From positions 1-64,000 of the forward strand of contig NZ_BCWY01000013.1 of the NCBI RefSeq assembly GCF_001894825.1: a DNA stretch of 64,000 nucleotides, read 5' to 3'. The stretch comes from Rhodococcus jostii NBRC 16295. Its GTDB lineage: Bacteria > Actinomycetota > Actinomycetes > Mycobacteriales > Mycobacteriaceae. A program made the translations under genes and the position numbers. Within the stretch, counting starts at the first letter, position 1. Every line of letters begins with the position of its first letter. The notes beneath the pieces are model-generated. The model did no database searches and was not told the origin of the DNA. It worked only from the letters and a program-made list of their open reading frames with translations. Below are positions 46,701-55,608 of this stretch, piece by piece.

Positions 46701-46734
46701 GTGCGGCCGCCACCCGGACACTGTGCGGCCGCAC
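46701..46734 (+). terminator. GC-rich hairpin after PAC2 gene
   Basis: GTGCGGCCGC at 46701-46710 pairs with GCGGCCGCAC at 46725-46734 across a 14-nt loop. TGTGCGGCCGC also occurs as an 11-bp direct repeat at 46700 and 46722. It starts 14 bp after the PAC2 stop, a plausible terminator without T tract. Confidence 0.55.
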
Positions 46735-46832
46735 GGTCCAGTTGTTCACCCGACACCGGTGCAATAGCGTCGATGTGAAGCGGATGATTGAGCTGTCAAC
46801 ATTCGGGTATTGCATCTAGTTCAGGAGGCGAC

Positions 46833-47870
46833 ATGAGCGACAATCGCATTCGTAAGCTCAGGCCTGTACCGAACGCCGAAACCCGCATGATGTTCCGCAC
46901 CATCCACGGTTACCGCCGCGCGTTCCGCATGGCGGGCGAGGGTCCCGCGCTGCTGCTGATCCACGGCATCGGCGACAACTCGTCCACCTGGACCGAGATC
47001 ATCCCGCACCTGGCCAAGAACTACACCGTCATCGCGCCCGACCTCCTGGGCCACGGGCGGTCCGACAAACCGCGAGCCGATTACTCGGTGGCGGCGTACG
47101 CCAACGGCATGCGCGACCTCCTGTCCACCCTGGGCATCGACAAGGTCACCGTCGTCGGTCACTCGCTCGGCGGCGGGGTCGCCATGCAGTTCTCCTACCA
47201 GTTTCCGCAGATGGTCGACCGACTCGTCCTGGTGTCGGCGGGCGGTGTCACCAAGGATGTGCACCCGCTGCTGCGGCTCGCGTCGGTTCCGGTGGTCAAC
47301 GAGGCGCTGAAACTGCTGCGCATTCCCGGCGCGATGCCCACCGTCCGACTGGTGGGCAACGTGCTGAGTCAGCTGAACGGCACGCGGCTGCGTCCCGGCG
47401 CGATGCTGCACGACACACCCGACCTGGTGCGGGTACTCGCCGAGTTGTACGACCCCACCGCGTACGAGGCGTACCTGCGCACCCTGCGGGCGGTCGTCGA
47501 CTGGCGCGGCCAGGTGGTCACCATGCTCGACCGATGTTATCTGACCGAGAACCTTCCGGTGCAGCTCATCTGGGGCGATCAGGACGCCGTCATCCCGGTC
47601 AGCCACGCCCATCTGGCGCACGCGGCGATGCCCGACTCACATCTCGAGATCTTCCGCGGCGCAGGCCATTTCCCGTTCCGCGACGATCCGATGCGATTCC
47701 TGCGCACCATCGAGAAGTTCCTGTCCGGAACGCATCCCCTGCAGTTCGACGAAGCGAAGTGGCGGCAGATGCTCGTCACCGGCGTCGGTGAGAGCACCAT
47801 CACCGGCAGCGCGTCCACCCGCATGGCGGTCCTGGACGCGATGGGATCGGACGAGCGCAGCGCGACCTAG
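46833..47870 (+). CDS. alpha/beta hydrolase
   Basis: Hydrolase of 345 aa like Rv2715. The oxyanion motif is LLLIHGIGDNSSTW, the nucleophile elbow VVGHSLGGGVAMQFS (Ser at about residue 115), the acid lies in LIWGDQDAVIPVSHAH, and the catalytic His in FRGAGHFPFRDDP. A lid covers about 150-225. The substrate is unknown; esters or lipids are likely given family and genus. ATG 46833 follows AGGAGG by 4-5 nt. Confidence 0.93.
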   Translation: MSDNRIRKLRPVPNAETRMMFRTIHGYRRAFRMAGEGPALLLIHGIGDNSSTWTEIIPHLAKNYTVIAPDLLGHGRSDKPRADYSVAAYANGMRDLLSTLGIDKVTVVGHSLGGGVAMQFSYQFPQMVDRLVLVSAGGVTKDVHPLLRLASVPVVNEALKLLRIPGAMPTVRLVGNVLSQLNGTRLRPGAMLHDTPDLVRVLAELYDPTAYEAYLRTLRAVVDWRGQVVTMLDRCYLTENLPVQLIWGDQDAVIPVSHAHLAHAAMPDSHLEIFRGAGHFPFRDDPMRFLRTIEKFLSGTHPLQFDEAKWRQMLVTGVGESTITGSASTRMAVLDAMGSDERSAT

Positions 47871-47910
47871 GCCCGGCACCGGCACACCAGCGTCCGGCTA
47901 GCCTGTAGCA

Positions 47911-50415
47911 GTGCTTCTCTCCGACCTGCTCCCCGAGAACGCGGATTCCGATTCCGTTTTCGACGCCTTCACCTCCTGGACCGAAGAACGAGGTCTGACG
48001 CTCTACTCCGCCCAGGAAGAATCGGTCATGGAGCTGGTGTCCGGGGCCAACGTGATCCTGGCGACGCCCACCGGATCCGGCAAGTCCATGGTGGCGGTCG
48101 GCGCCCACTTCTACGCGATGGCCACCGGCAAGCGCACGTTCTACACAGCCCCGATCAAGGCCCTCGTCAGCGAGAAGTTCTTCGCCCTGTGCGAGGTGTT
48201 CGGCGCGGAGAACGTCGGCATGATGACGGGCGACGCCGCCGTCAACTCGCGGGCGCCGATCATCTGCGCGACCGCCGAGATCGTCGCGAATCTCGCACTG
48301 CGGGAGGGCCCGGACTCCGACATCGGTCAGGTCGTGATGGACGAGTTCCACTTCTACTCCGAGCCCGACCGCGGGTGGGCGTGGCAGGTCCCCCTCGTCG
48401 AACTCCCCCACGCCCAGTTCCTTCTCATGTCGGCCACGCTCGGTGAGGTCGACTTCTTCTCCTCCGATCTCACCCGGCGGACCGGACGCCCTACCACCGT
48501 CGTGGCGGGCACCGAGCGTCCCGTTCCCCTCATGTTCTCCTACGCCACGACGCCCGTGAGCGAGACCATCGAGGAACTGGTGACCACCAACCAGGCCCCG
48601 GTCTACGTCGTGCACTTCACCCAGGCCGCCGCCCTGGAACGCGCGCAGGCCCTGACCAGCGTCAACTTCTGTTCACGCGAGGAGAAGGACGCCATCGCCG
48701 AAGCCCTCGGCGGCTTCCGCTTCACCACCGGATTCGGCAAGACCCTCTCGCGCCTCGTCCGGCACGGCATCGGCGTCCACCACGCGGGGATGCTGCCGAA
48801 GTATCGCCGTCTCATCGAGAAGCTGGCGCAGGACGGTCTGCTGAAGGTCATCTGCGGCACCGACACTCTCGGTGTGGGGATCAACGTCCCCATCCGCACC
48901 GTGCTGCTGACCGGGCTGACCAAGTTCGACGGCACCCGCACCCGGCACCTCCGCGCCCGGGAGTTCCATCAGATCGCGGGACGCGCGGGACGCGCCGGCT
49001 ACGACACCCTGGGCACCGTCGTCGTGCAGGCCCCCGAGCACGAGGTCGAGAATCTGCGTGCTCTGGCGAAGGCCGGCGACGACCCGAAGAAGCGCCGGAA
49101 GGTGCAGCGTAAGAAGGCGCCGGACGGCTTCGTCTCGTGGAGCGAGGCCACGTTCGATCGCCTCGTCGGCGCGTCACCCGAACCGCTCACGTCGCGGTTC
49201 TCCGTATCGAATTCCATGCTGCTCAACGTGATCGCCCGGCCGGGCAACTGCTTCGAATCGATGCGGCACCTCCTCGAGGACAACCACGAGACCCGCCCGG
49301 CGCAGCGCAAGCACATCCTCAAGGCGCTGTCGTTGTACCGGGGGCTGATCGACGCCGGCGTGGTGCAACGACTCGACGAGCCCGACGCCGACGGCCGCAT
49401 GGCCCGGCTCACGATGGAACTCCAGCGGGACTTCGCGCTGAACCAGCCGCTGTCCCCGTTCGCCCTGGCCGCCCTCGAACTCCTCGACGCCGAGTCCGAT
49501 TCGTATGCGCTGGACGTGGTGTCGGTGATCGAGTCGACCCTCGACGACCCGCGGCAGGTCCTCATGGCGCAGCAGCACTTCGCCCGCGGCGAGGCGGTCG
49601 CGCAGATGAAGGCCGACGGCATCGAGTACGAGGAGCGGATGGAACTGCTCGAGGAGGTCACCTGGCCCAAGCCCCTCGGCGAGCTGCTGTTCCCGGCGTT
49701 CGAGATGTACCGCGGTGGCCATCCGTGGATCTCGGAGTTCGCGCTGTCGCCCAAGTCCGTCGTGCGGGACATGGTCGAGCGTGCCATGACGTTCGCCGAA
49801 ATGGTCAGCCACTACGGGCTGGCCCGTTCGGAAGGTCTCGTGCTGCGGTATCTCGCCGACGCGTATCGCGCACTGCGCCAGACCGTTCCGACCGAGGCCC
49901 GGACGGAGGAGCTCGACGACCTCATCGAGTGGCTCGGCGAGCTGATCCGCCAGGTGGATTCGAGCCTGCTCGACGAATGGGAGCAACTCACCGACCCCGG
50001 CGCCGAGGGAGACGAGCAGCAGGTCGCGTTCGGGGCCGACGTGCCACGCCCGATCTCGGCGAACACGAGAGCATTCCGGGTGATGGTGCGCAACGCCATG
50101 TTCCGGCGGATCGAACTCGCGTCGCGGCGGCGGTGGGCCGAGCTCGAGGGGCTCGACGACGGCATCGACGCCGACGAGTGGGAAGACCAGCTCCAGCCGT
50201 ACTTCGACGAGTACGACTCGCTCGGCACCGGGCCGTCGGCGCGCGGCCCCCAGCTGTTCCAGGTGGAGACCGCGCCCGAGTTGTGGCGGGTCCGGCAGGT
50301 CCTCGAGGATCCGCAGGGCGATCACGGGTGGGCGCTGACGGCGGTCGTCGACCTTCCCGAGTCCGACGCGGCCGGCGAAGTGGTCTTCGACGAACTCAGC
50401 ATCGTCGAGGGGTAG
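47911..50415 (+). CDS. Ski2-like DEAD/DEAH helicase with DUF3516
   Basis: Helicase of 834 aa. Motif I is ATPTGSGKS at about 51-59, motif II is VVMDEFHFYS (DEFH, a variant of DEAH), motif III LMSATLG, and motif VI is HQIAGRAGRAGYDTLG after GTDTLGVGINVPIR. This order with the DExH variant is typical of Ski2/Mtr4/HelY-like enzymes. The C-terminal half (from about 390) is DUF3516, specific to actinobacteria. A role in RNA or DNA repair and turnover is likely but not defined. The GTG is 6 nt after TAGCCT, suggesting a leaderless mRNA. Confidence 0.92.
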   Translation: MLLSDLLPENADSDSVFDAFTSWTEERGLTLYSAQEESVMELVSGANVILATPTGSGKSMVAVGAHFYAMATGKRTFYTAPIKALVSEKFFALCEVFGAENVGMMTGDAAVNSRAPIICATAEIVANLALREGPDSDIGQVVMDEFHFYSEPDRGWAWQVPLVELPHAQFLLMSATLGEVDFFSSDLTRRTGRPTTVVAGTERPVPLMFSYATTPVSETIEELVTTNQAPVYVVHFTQAAALERAQALTSVNFCSREEKDAIAEALGGFRFTTGFGKTLSRLVRHGIGVHHAGMLPKYRRLIEKLAQDGLLKVICGTDTLGVGINVPIRTVLLTGLTKFDGTRTRHLRAREFHQIAGRAGRAGYDTLGTVVVQAPEHEVENLRALAKAGDDPKKRRKVQRKKAPDGFVSWSEATFDRLVGASPEPLTSRFSVSNSMLLNVIARPGNCFESMRHLLEDNHETRPAQRKHILKALSLYRGLIDAGVVQRLDEPDADGRMARLTMELQRDFALNQPLSPFALAALELLDAESDSYALDVVSVIESTLDDPRQVLMAQQHFARGEAVAQMKADGIEYEERMELLEEVTWPKPLGELLFPAFEMYRGGHPWISEFALSPKSVVRDMVERAMTFAEMVSHYGLARSEGLVLRYLADAYRALRQTVPTEARTEELDDLIEWLGELIRQVDSSLLDEWEQLTDPGAEGDEQQVAFGADVPRPISANTRAFRVMVRNAMFRRIELASRRRWAELEGLDDGIDADEWEDQLQPYFDEYDSLGTGPSARGPQLFQVETAPELWRVRQVLEDPQGDHGWALTAVVDLPESDAAGEVVFDELSIVEG

Positions 50416-50418
50416 GTG

Positions 50419-50823
50419 TCAGGAACGCGGCCGGCGCGGCTGATCCCGCCGCGCCGCGTTCTTCTCCTTGATGCGGACGGTTTCCTTGCGGACCTCGGCC
50501 TGGGTGGCGCGTTCCTGCTGCAGCCACTCGGGGCGATCCGCCATCAGCGCGTCGATCTGCTCGGTGGTGAGCGCGTCGGTGATGCCGCCTCGTGCGAGGC
50601 CCGCGATCGACACACCCAGTTTCGCCGCGACCACCGGCCGCGGGTGCGGACCGTTGCTGCGCAGCTCCAGCAGCCACTCCGGCGGATCGCTCTGCAGTGC
50701 GCTCAGCTCGTCGCGGGAAACGACACCCTCCTGGAACTCCGCGGGGGTGGCCTCGAGGTACACACCCAGCTTCTTCGCCGCGGTTGCGGGCTTCATAGTC
50801 TGAGGGCTCTTGTGCGACGTCAT
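50419..50823 (-). CDS. DUF5997 family protein
   Basis: Small soluble protein of 134 aa: KPATAAKKLGVYLEATPAEF, DELSALQSDPPEWLLELRSN, RPVVAAKLGVSIAGLARGG and a basic tail (RIKEKNAARRDQPRRPRS). DUF5997 proteins have unknown function; the two AAKKLG/AAKLGV repeats suggest internal duplication of a helical DNA-binding-like unit, which is inference. TACTCT lies 7 nt before the ATG, so it is probably leaderless. It is divergent from the LysR-effector-domain gene. Confidence 0.87.
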   Translation of the reverse strand: MTSHKSPQTMKPATAAKKLGVYLEATPAEFQEGVVSRDELSALQSDPPEWLLELRSNGPHPRPVVAAKLGVSIAGLARGGITDALTTEQIDALMADRPEWLQQERATQAEVRKETVRIKEKNAARRDQPRRPRS

Positions 50824-50881
50824 GGTGTCAAGAGTAACGAGCGTGTGCGGTGCCGTTGACCGAGGCCGGTAGCCTGACGGG

Positions 50882-51631
50882 GTGACAGACGCGGATGCAT
50901 CCCCTTCCTTCCGGCTCGCGTATGTCCCGGGGGTGACCCCCACCAAGTGGGTGCGGATCTGGAACGAACGGCTCCCCGACGTGCCGCTCACCCTCGTTCC
51001 GGCGTCCGCCGCCGAGGCACCCGGTCAGCTGCGCGGCGCCGGCGCGGACGCCGGTCTGGTGCGGTTGCCGATCGACCGGACCGGTCTCAGCGCCATCCCC
51101 CTGTACACCGAGATCCCGGTGGTGGTGGCGCCGAAGGACCACGTCGTGGCGGCGGTGGACCAGGTGTCGCTCGCGGATCTGGCCGACGACGTCGTGCTCC
51201 ACCCGCTCGACGACACCCTCGAATGGGGCACGATGCCGGGACTGCCGGCCCAGGACCGCCCGGCCACGACGGCCGACGCGATCGAACTGGTCGCGGCGGG
51301 GATCGGGCTGCTCGTCGTTCCGCAGTCGCTCGCCCGGCTCCATCACCGCAAGGATCTCATCTACCGGACCGTCACGGACGGCCCCGAGTCGCGGATCGCG
51401 CTGTCGTGGCCGGAGGACCAGACCACCGAACTGGTGGAGGAGTTCATCGGCATCGTCCGCGGTCGGACCGTCAACAGCTCTCGGGGACGCACTGCGACGC
51501 CGGCTGAGCCGAAGAAGAAGCGCCCCACTGTGGCGGCAGCGCGGCAGAAACCGCCCGCGGGGGCCAAGACGTCGCGGTCCGGATCCGGAACGAGGGGCGG
51601 CAAGCGCGGCAAACCCCGGCGGCGGTCCTAG
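50882..51631 (+). CDS. LysR-type substrate-binding domain protein lacking the HTH
   Basis: Protein of 249 aa. Residues 10-195 form the LysR C-terminal effector fold: RLAYVPGVTPTKWVRIWNER, DAGLVRLPIDRTGLSAIPLY, EIPVVVAPKDHVVAA and ELVAAGIGLLVVPQSLARL. The N-terminal HTH found in regulators is absent, and about 55 residues rich in Lys/Arg/Ala/Pro follow instead (KKKRPTVAAA, RGGKRGKPRRRS), which could bind DNA. TAGCCT 6 nt before the GTG marks a likely leaderless start. Divergent from DUF5997, with which it is probably linked; its stop overlaps oxyR's stop. Confidence 0.87.
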   Translation: MTDADASPSFRLAYVPGVTPTKWVRIWNERLPDVPLTLVPASAAEAPGQLRGAGADAGLVRLPIDRTGLSAIPLYTEIPVVVAPKDHVVAAVDQVSLADLADDVVLHPLDDTLEWGTMPGLPAQDRPATTADAIELVAAGIGLLVVPQSLARLHHRKDLIYRTVTDGPESRIALSWPEDQTTELVEEFIGIVRGRTVNSSRGRTATPAEPKKKRPTVAAARQKPPAGAKTSRSGSGTRGGKRGKPRRRS

Positions 51632-52545
51632 CCCCCGACCGGTGCGGCCTTGCCGAGCAGGCCGGCGAGTTGCCCGTAGTCGTCCGCGCGGGCACTGGAC
51701 GAGCGGAACACGAGTCCGATCGTCCGGCCGGGTGCGGGCGCCGCGAAGCGTGCGGTCGCCAGCGGCCCCCGCCCCGTCTCCACCTTCACGGCGGATTCCG
51801 GCACCAGGGTCACGCCGAGTCCGCCCGCGACGCACTGCACCACCGTCGACAGCGACGTGGCGCGGGTGTCGCCGGCCACGGGGTGGGCGTCGACCGAGCG
51901 GCACAGGTCGAGGGTCTGATCGCGCAGGCAGTGCCCCTCGTCGAGCAGCAGGAGGGGAAGCTCGTCGAGCGTCTGCGGCGAGATGTCCGTGCGGCCCGCC
52001 AATGGGTGCCCCTCCGGGACGACCATCACGAAATCTTCCGTGTACAAAGGGATGTCGACGAGGCCGCTGACACCGCTCGGCAACGCCACCACGGCGACGT
52101 CGAGCGAGCCCACGCGCAACGCCTCCAGGAGTCGCGCCGTCTGATCCTCGATGACCTGCGGCTCCAGGTCGGGCAACTCGTCACGCAACGCCGGCAACAG
52201 GGCCGGCAGCACGTAGGGGGCCACCGTGGGGATCAATCCGATACGCAACGGTCCGGCCAGCCGGTCACCCACGCCCGCGGCGGTCGCGACGAAACCGTCC
52301 GCCGCTTCGAGGATGATCTTGGCCTGGCCGAGCAGGCGCTCCCCCGCCGCGGTGACGAGGACCCGACGGGTGCTGCGCTCGATGAGTTGCACGCCGAGCC
52401 CGTTCTCCAGCGCGGCCAGCGATTGCGACAAGGTGGGCTGGCTCACACTCAAACGCGCCGCGGCCGTGCCGAAGTGGCGATAGTCGGCCACTGCGACGAA
52501 CGCACGCAGCTGCGACAGTGTGGGTTGATAACTCTGATCGGCCAT
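51628..52545 (-). CDS. oxyR: hydrogen-peroxide sensing regulator OxyR (LysR family)
   Basis: LysR regulator of 305 aa. HTH is TLSQLRAFVAVADYRHFGTA, SQPTLSQSLAALENGLG. The redox pair EGHCLRDQTLDLC has Cys at residues 206 and 215, nine apart as in E. coli OxyR (199, 208), so it should switch by disulfide formation on peroxide. ATG 52545 gives the family N terminus. ahpC, its usual divergent partner, is not here: the divergent gene is a PhzF protein. The stop shares CTAG with the convergent LysR-like gene. Confidence 0.92.
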   Translation of the reverse strand: MADQSYQPTLSQLRAFVAVADYRHFGTAAARLSVSQPTLSQSLAALENGLGVQLIERSTRRVLVTAAGERLLGQAKIILEAADGFVATAAGVGDRLAGPLRIGLIPTVAPYVLPALLPALRDELPDLEPQVIEDQTARLLEALRVGSLDVAVVALPSGVSGLVDIPLYTEDFVMVVPEGHPLAGRTDISPQTLDELPLLLLDEGHCLRDQTLDLCRSVDAHPVAGDTRATSLSTVVQCVAGGLGVTLVPESAVKVETGRGPLATARFAAPAPGRTIGLVFRSSSARADDYGQLAGLLGKAAPVGG

Positions 52546-52646
52546 ACCTATCAGCGTAGCGCGATCTATCACCCTTGCCTTTCGGCGGTTTCGGGCGGGG
52601 TCGACGCGGGGCCCTTCGTCCTCTGCCGGGGCGATAGGGTGCGTCA

Positions 52647-53327
52647 ATGCCCATCCACGTAGATGTCGTCCGGGTGTTCACCGACGACAAAGGACGCCAC
52701 GGCAACCCGCTCGGCATAGTCGACGCCTCGGTTGTTCCCACCGAGGACCGGCAGTCCGTCGCCGCCGCGCTCGGGTACAGCGAGACGATCTTCGTCGACG
52801 TCCCCGGTCCGGGTGACACGCACGCGCGGGCCCAGATCTTCACTCCCACCACCGAACTCCCGTTCGCCGGACACCCCACCGTCGGACTGTCCTGGTGGTT
52901 GCACGAACGCGGCGCCGCGGTCGGCACACTGGACGTGCCCGCGGGCCCCGTCGCCACGCGGCGCTCCGGCGCCATCACCTGGGTGCGGGCGCGGCCCGAG
53001 TGGGCGCCCGACTTCTCGCTGTACCCCATGAACAGCGTCCGCGAGGTCCAGGCGGCCGACCCGAAGAGGTTCGGTGCCGGACACCACTACCTGTGGGCCT
53101 GGACCGACAAGGTCGAGCACTCGATCCGGTCGCGAATGTTCGCCCCCGACATGGGCATCACCGAGGACGAGGCCACCGGCGCTGCCGCGGTCCGGATCAC
53201 CGCGCACCTCCGCCACGCCCTCCTGATCACACAGGGCAAGGGATCCGAACTGCGCACCACCTACGATCCCGACGGCTGGGTCGAGGTCGGCGGACGGGTT
53301 CACCCCGAGAAGTCACGCACCCTCTGA
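52647..53327 (+). CDS. PhzF family isomerase-like protein
   Basis: Protein of 226 aa like Rv2716, of the diaminopimelate-epimerase-fold PhzF family. Marks are VFTDDKGRHGNPLGIV, GYSETIFVDVPG, the TPTTELPFAGHPTVGLSWWL signature and DEATGAAAVRI, the second glycine-rich loop. It is shorter than the typical 280-aa PhzF and the reaction is unknown. ATG follows TAGGGT after 6 nt, so it is likely leaderless. Its end overlaps the convergent YiiX-like gene by 15 bp. Confidence 0.9.
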   Translation: MPIHVDVVRVFTDDKGRHGNPLGIVDASVVPTEDRQSVAAALGYSETIFVDVPGPGDTHARAQIFTPTTELPFAGHPTVGLSWWLHERGAAVGTLDVPAGPVATRRSGAITWVRARPEWAPDFSLYPMNSVREVQAADPKRFGAGHHYLWAWTDKVEHSIRSRMFAPDMGITEDEATGAAAVRITAHLRHALLITQGKGSELRTTYDPDGWVEVGGRVHPEKSRTL

Positions 53328-54029
53328 CGACGGCCGCCGGCCTCGCCCCGCGGCGAGGTCGGCGTCGCTCAGCGTCACCTCGATCTCCCGGCCCAGCGTC
53401 ACACCCGGGGCCAGGGGAAGCCGGTCGCCGCTCCAGAACTTTCCCGGGTCATACCAGTTGGTGCGCCGGCGTCCGCTGATCAGACCCATCTCCTCGTACG
53501 TCTGCGCGACCACCTCGGCGCAATAGGCACTTTCGAGGCTCCCCGACTGCTCCTGGCGGCGCCCCTTCCCCGGCAGACGCCCCCCGAACCACCGTGAGGC
53601 GAGCTTCGCTGTGGACGGGAAAGGTGTTCCGTCCAGCCGCGCGATGGTGCGCAGCAACGCATCCTCCTGCTGCGGGGTCGCGGGTTCGGCGAGCTGACGC
53701 AGCCACCCCCGCTGCCCGTACCGCGCACCCCACACCTGGACGGCGGCGCGCAGGTCGTGGAGTTGCACACCACGCTGGAAGCGGCCTGTCCACATGTCCT
53801 GCAACGAATGCCCGAGTTCGGCGTGCCACATCAGTGGCGGCAGGTCCTCGAGGACCACCGACATGCCGACGTGGTTGACCGGACTGTCCGTGAGGGTCTG
53901 AATGGCCCTGTCTGCCGGAGACTCTCCGCGGAAGATCCAGATGTCGCCGGTGCGGGTGACCTCGACCGCGGTGTCGAGGTCGATGCTGGAGCCGTGTCGT
54001 CGTGCGTCCGTGTGCCGTGGCGCGTCCAT
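53313..54029 (-). CDS. YiiX/YebB-like NlpC/P60-fold protein
   Basis: Protein of 238 aa. NHVGMSVVLEDLPPLMWHAEL holds the conserved His expected in YiiX-type permuted NlpC/P60 enzymes, and SLESAYCAEVVAQTYEEMGL holds the Cys (S-x-Y-C-A-E), with a further patch YDPGKFWSGDRL. Catalytic His precedes Cys, the circular permutation typical of this group (orthopoxvirus G6-like). No signal peptide is seen. Target may be an amide or thioester; not established. The TAGGCT -10 lies 7 nt before the ATG (leaderless). Confidence 0.8.
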   Translation of the reverse strand: MDAPRHTDARRHGSSIDLDTAVEVTRTGDIWIFRGESPADRAIQTLTDSPVNHVGMSVVLEDLPPLMWHAELGHSLQDMWTGRFQRGVQLHDLRAAVQVWGARYGQRGWLRQLAEPATPQQEDALLRTIARLDGTPFPSTAKLASRWFGGRLPGKGRRQEQSGSLESAYCAEVVAQTYEEMGLISGRRRTNWYDPGKFWSGDRLPLAPGVTLGREIEVTLSDADLAAGRGRRPSSEGA

Positions 54030-54035
54030 GGGCCC

Positions 54036-54042
54036 TAGCCTA
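54036..54042. promoter_or_regulatory. overlapping divergent -10 elements
   Basis: TAGCCT (54036-54041, plus) lies 6 nt before the ATG at 54048. TAGGCT on the minus strand (54042-54037) lies 7 nt before the ATG at 54029. The two -10 boxes share five base pairs, so one polymerase must exclude the other. Confidence 0.6.
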
Positions 54043-54047
54043 GAAGG

Positions 54048-54350
54048 ATGCGACCTCGGGGCAGGCAATGGTGGAAACTTCTCGGACTCGCCGGTGTGGT
54101 GGGCGTGGCCGCGACCGGGGTCGTCGCGGTCCGCGCGGACCGGCAGCGGAAGGCGTACACGCCCGACGAGGTGCGGGCGCGGCTCCACGAGCGTTACACC
54201 CGCGCGTATGCAGCGCACGACGGGCAGACGGAGATCGACCTGGCCCGACCGACGTGGCGGGAGCGGGTCACCGGTGCCCTGCACCGCCTCCGCAGGCGGG
54301 GCACCGGGTCCGATCAGCCCAGCGCCTGCCGGATCCCGTCGGCGAGCTGA
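54048..54350 (+). CDS. small membrane-anchored protein
   Basis: Protein of 100 aa with a basic start (MRPRGRQWWK), one helix at about residues 11-28 and a charged tail including YTPDEVRARLHERY. Not recognised. The last 37 bp overlap the convergent aminotransferase gene, so its C terminus is constrained by that frame. Support comes from the perfect leaderless promoter spacing and the plausible signal-anchor. Confidence 0.7.
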   Translation: MRPRGRQWWKLLGLAGVVGVAATGVVAVRADRQRKAYTPDEVRARLHERYTRAYAAHDGQTEIDLARPTWRERVTGALHRLRRRGTGSDQPSACRIPSAS

Positions 54351-55540
54351 ACGACCTGCTCGTCCGTCATCACGAACGCCGGCGAGATCTGCATGGCGCC
54401 CTGACCGGCGGCACGTCCCGAGATTCCGTGTTCACGCAACGTGTTCACGAACGGGAGGGCTTCCGCCGGATCGGCCAGCTGCACCGCCGCGACCGCACCG
54501 AGGCCACTGCGCACCTCCTCGACCCGCGGGTGGTCGGCGAGGGGCGCGAGGTGCTCGTGCAGTGACGACTCGAGCCGCTTCGACTCCGCCAGCAGGTTCT
54601 CGCGCTCGATGATGTCGAGGTTGGCGAGAGCGGCCGCCGCGGCGCCCGCATGGCCGCCGTAGGTGTAGCCGTGCCGCCACCAGACTCCGCCGGCGAAGAA
54701 CGGCTCGGCCACGCGCGGGGCGATGAACACCGCACCCATCGGGACGTACCCGGACGTGAGGCCCTTCGCCGTCGTCATCATGTCGGGCTGCAGGTCGAAT
54801 CGCGTCGACGCGAACCACTCGCCGCCAATGCGGCCGAATCCGGTGACCACTTCGTCGACCACGAACAGGATGTCGTGCTCGCGGCAGATGTCGCGGACCT
54901 CCGCGAGGTACCCCTCCGGCGGCAGGTACACGCCGCCCGCACCGATGACGGGTTCGCAGAAGAACGCGGCGATCTTGTCGGCGCCGATCTTCTCGATCAG
55001 TTCGAGCAGGCTCTTGGCGTCGTTCCAGGCGACCGTCGCGGCGTCGGCCATCAGCTCGCCGTAGCCCTCGCGGTTGACGGGGATGCCCGCGAGAGCGGTT
55101 CCCGCCACGTGCATTCCGTGATACGCCTTCTGGCGGCCGACCACGATCGTCTTGGCCGGTTTGCCCATCTCGTGCCAGTAGCGGCGCGCGAGCTTGGCCG
55201 CCGTGTCCACGGAATCCGAGCCACCCGACGTGAAGAAGATCTTGCTGCCCGGCACCGGCGCTATGGTCGCGAGACGCTCGGCCAGGGTCGCGGTGGTCTC
55301 GGGAACGAAGTCGCCGAAGTTCGAGAAGTGGGCCACGGTCCGCAGTTGTTCGGCGACGGCGTCCGCGATCTCCGCACGACCGTGCCCCACGTTGGTGAAC
55401 CACAGACCCGCTGTCGCATCGAGGTAACGGTTGCCGCGGTCGTCCCAGATGTACGCGCCCTCGCCGCGGGACACCACGAAGGCACCCTTCTGTTCCACCG
55501 CGCCCATATCCGCGAATCCGTGCCACAGTGCCGACGCCAT
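54314..55540 (-). CDS. class III PLP-dependent aminotransferase
   Basis: Aminotransferase of 408 aa transferring an omega- or diamine-type amino group, using pyruvate or a keto acid. Motifs: YLDATAGLWFTNVGHGR, FTSGGSDSVDTAAKLAR, the PLP Asp in LFVVDEVVTGFGRIGGE, and the lysine in MTTAKGLTSGYVPMGAV. It resembles beta-alanine/taurine:pyruvate aminotransferases. ATG 55540 follows GAAGGG by 6 nt; an ATG six bases upstream is too near that site. The MFS gene lies upstream on the same strand with a 68-bp gap, so they may be coexpressed, suggesting import of the amine substrate. Confidence 0.93.
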   Translation of the reverse strand: MASALWHGFADMGAVEQKGAFVVSRGEGAYIWDDRGNRYLDATAGLWFTNVGHGRAEIADAVAEQLRTVAHFSNFGDFVPETTATLAERLATIAPVPGSKIFFTSGGSDSVDTAAKLARRYWHEMGKPAKTIVVGRQKAYHGMHVAGTALAGIPVNREGYGELMADAATVAWNDAKSLLELIEKIGADKIAAFFCEPVIGAGGVYLPPEGYLAEVRDICREHDILFVVDEVVTGFGRIGGEWFASTRFDLQPDMMTTAKGLTSGYVPMGAVFIAPRVAEPFFAGGVWWRHGYTYGGHAGAAAAALANLDIIERENLLAESKRLESSLHEHLAPLADHPRVEEVRSGLGAVAAVQLADPAEALPFVNTLREHGISGRAAGQGAMQISPAFVMTDEQVVQLADGIRQALG

Positions 55541-55608
55541 GCTCATCCCTTCGTGAAACCCCACCCCAGGCGACTATGCCACGGCGGCTCGGCGAGGAAT
55601 CGGCCGCG

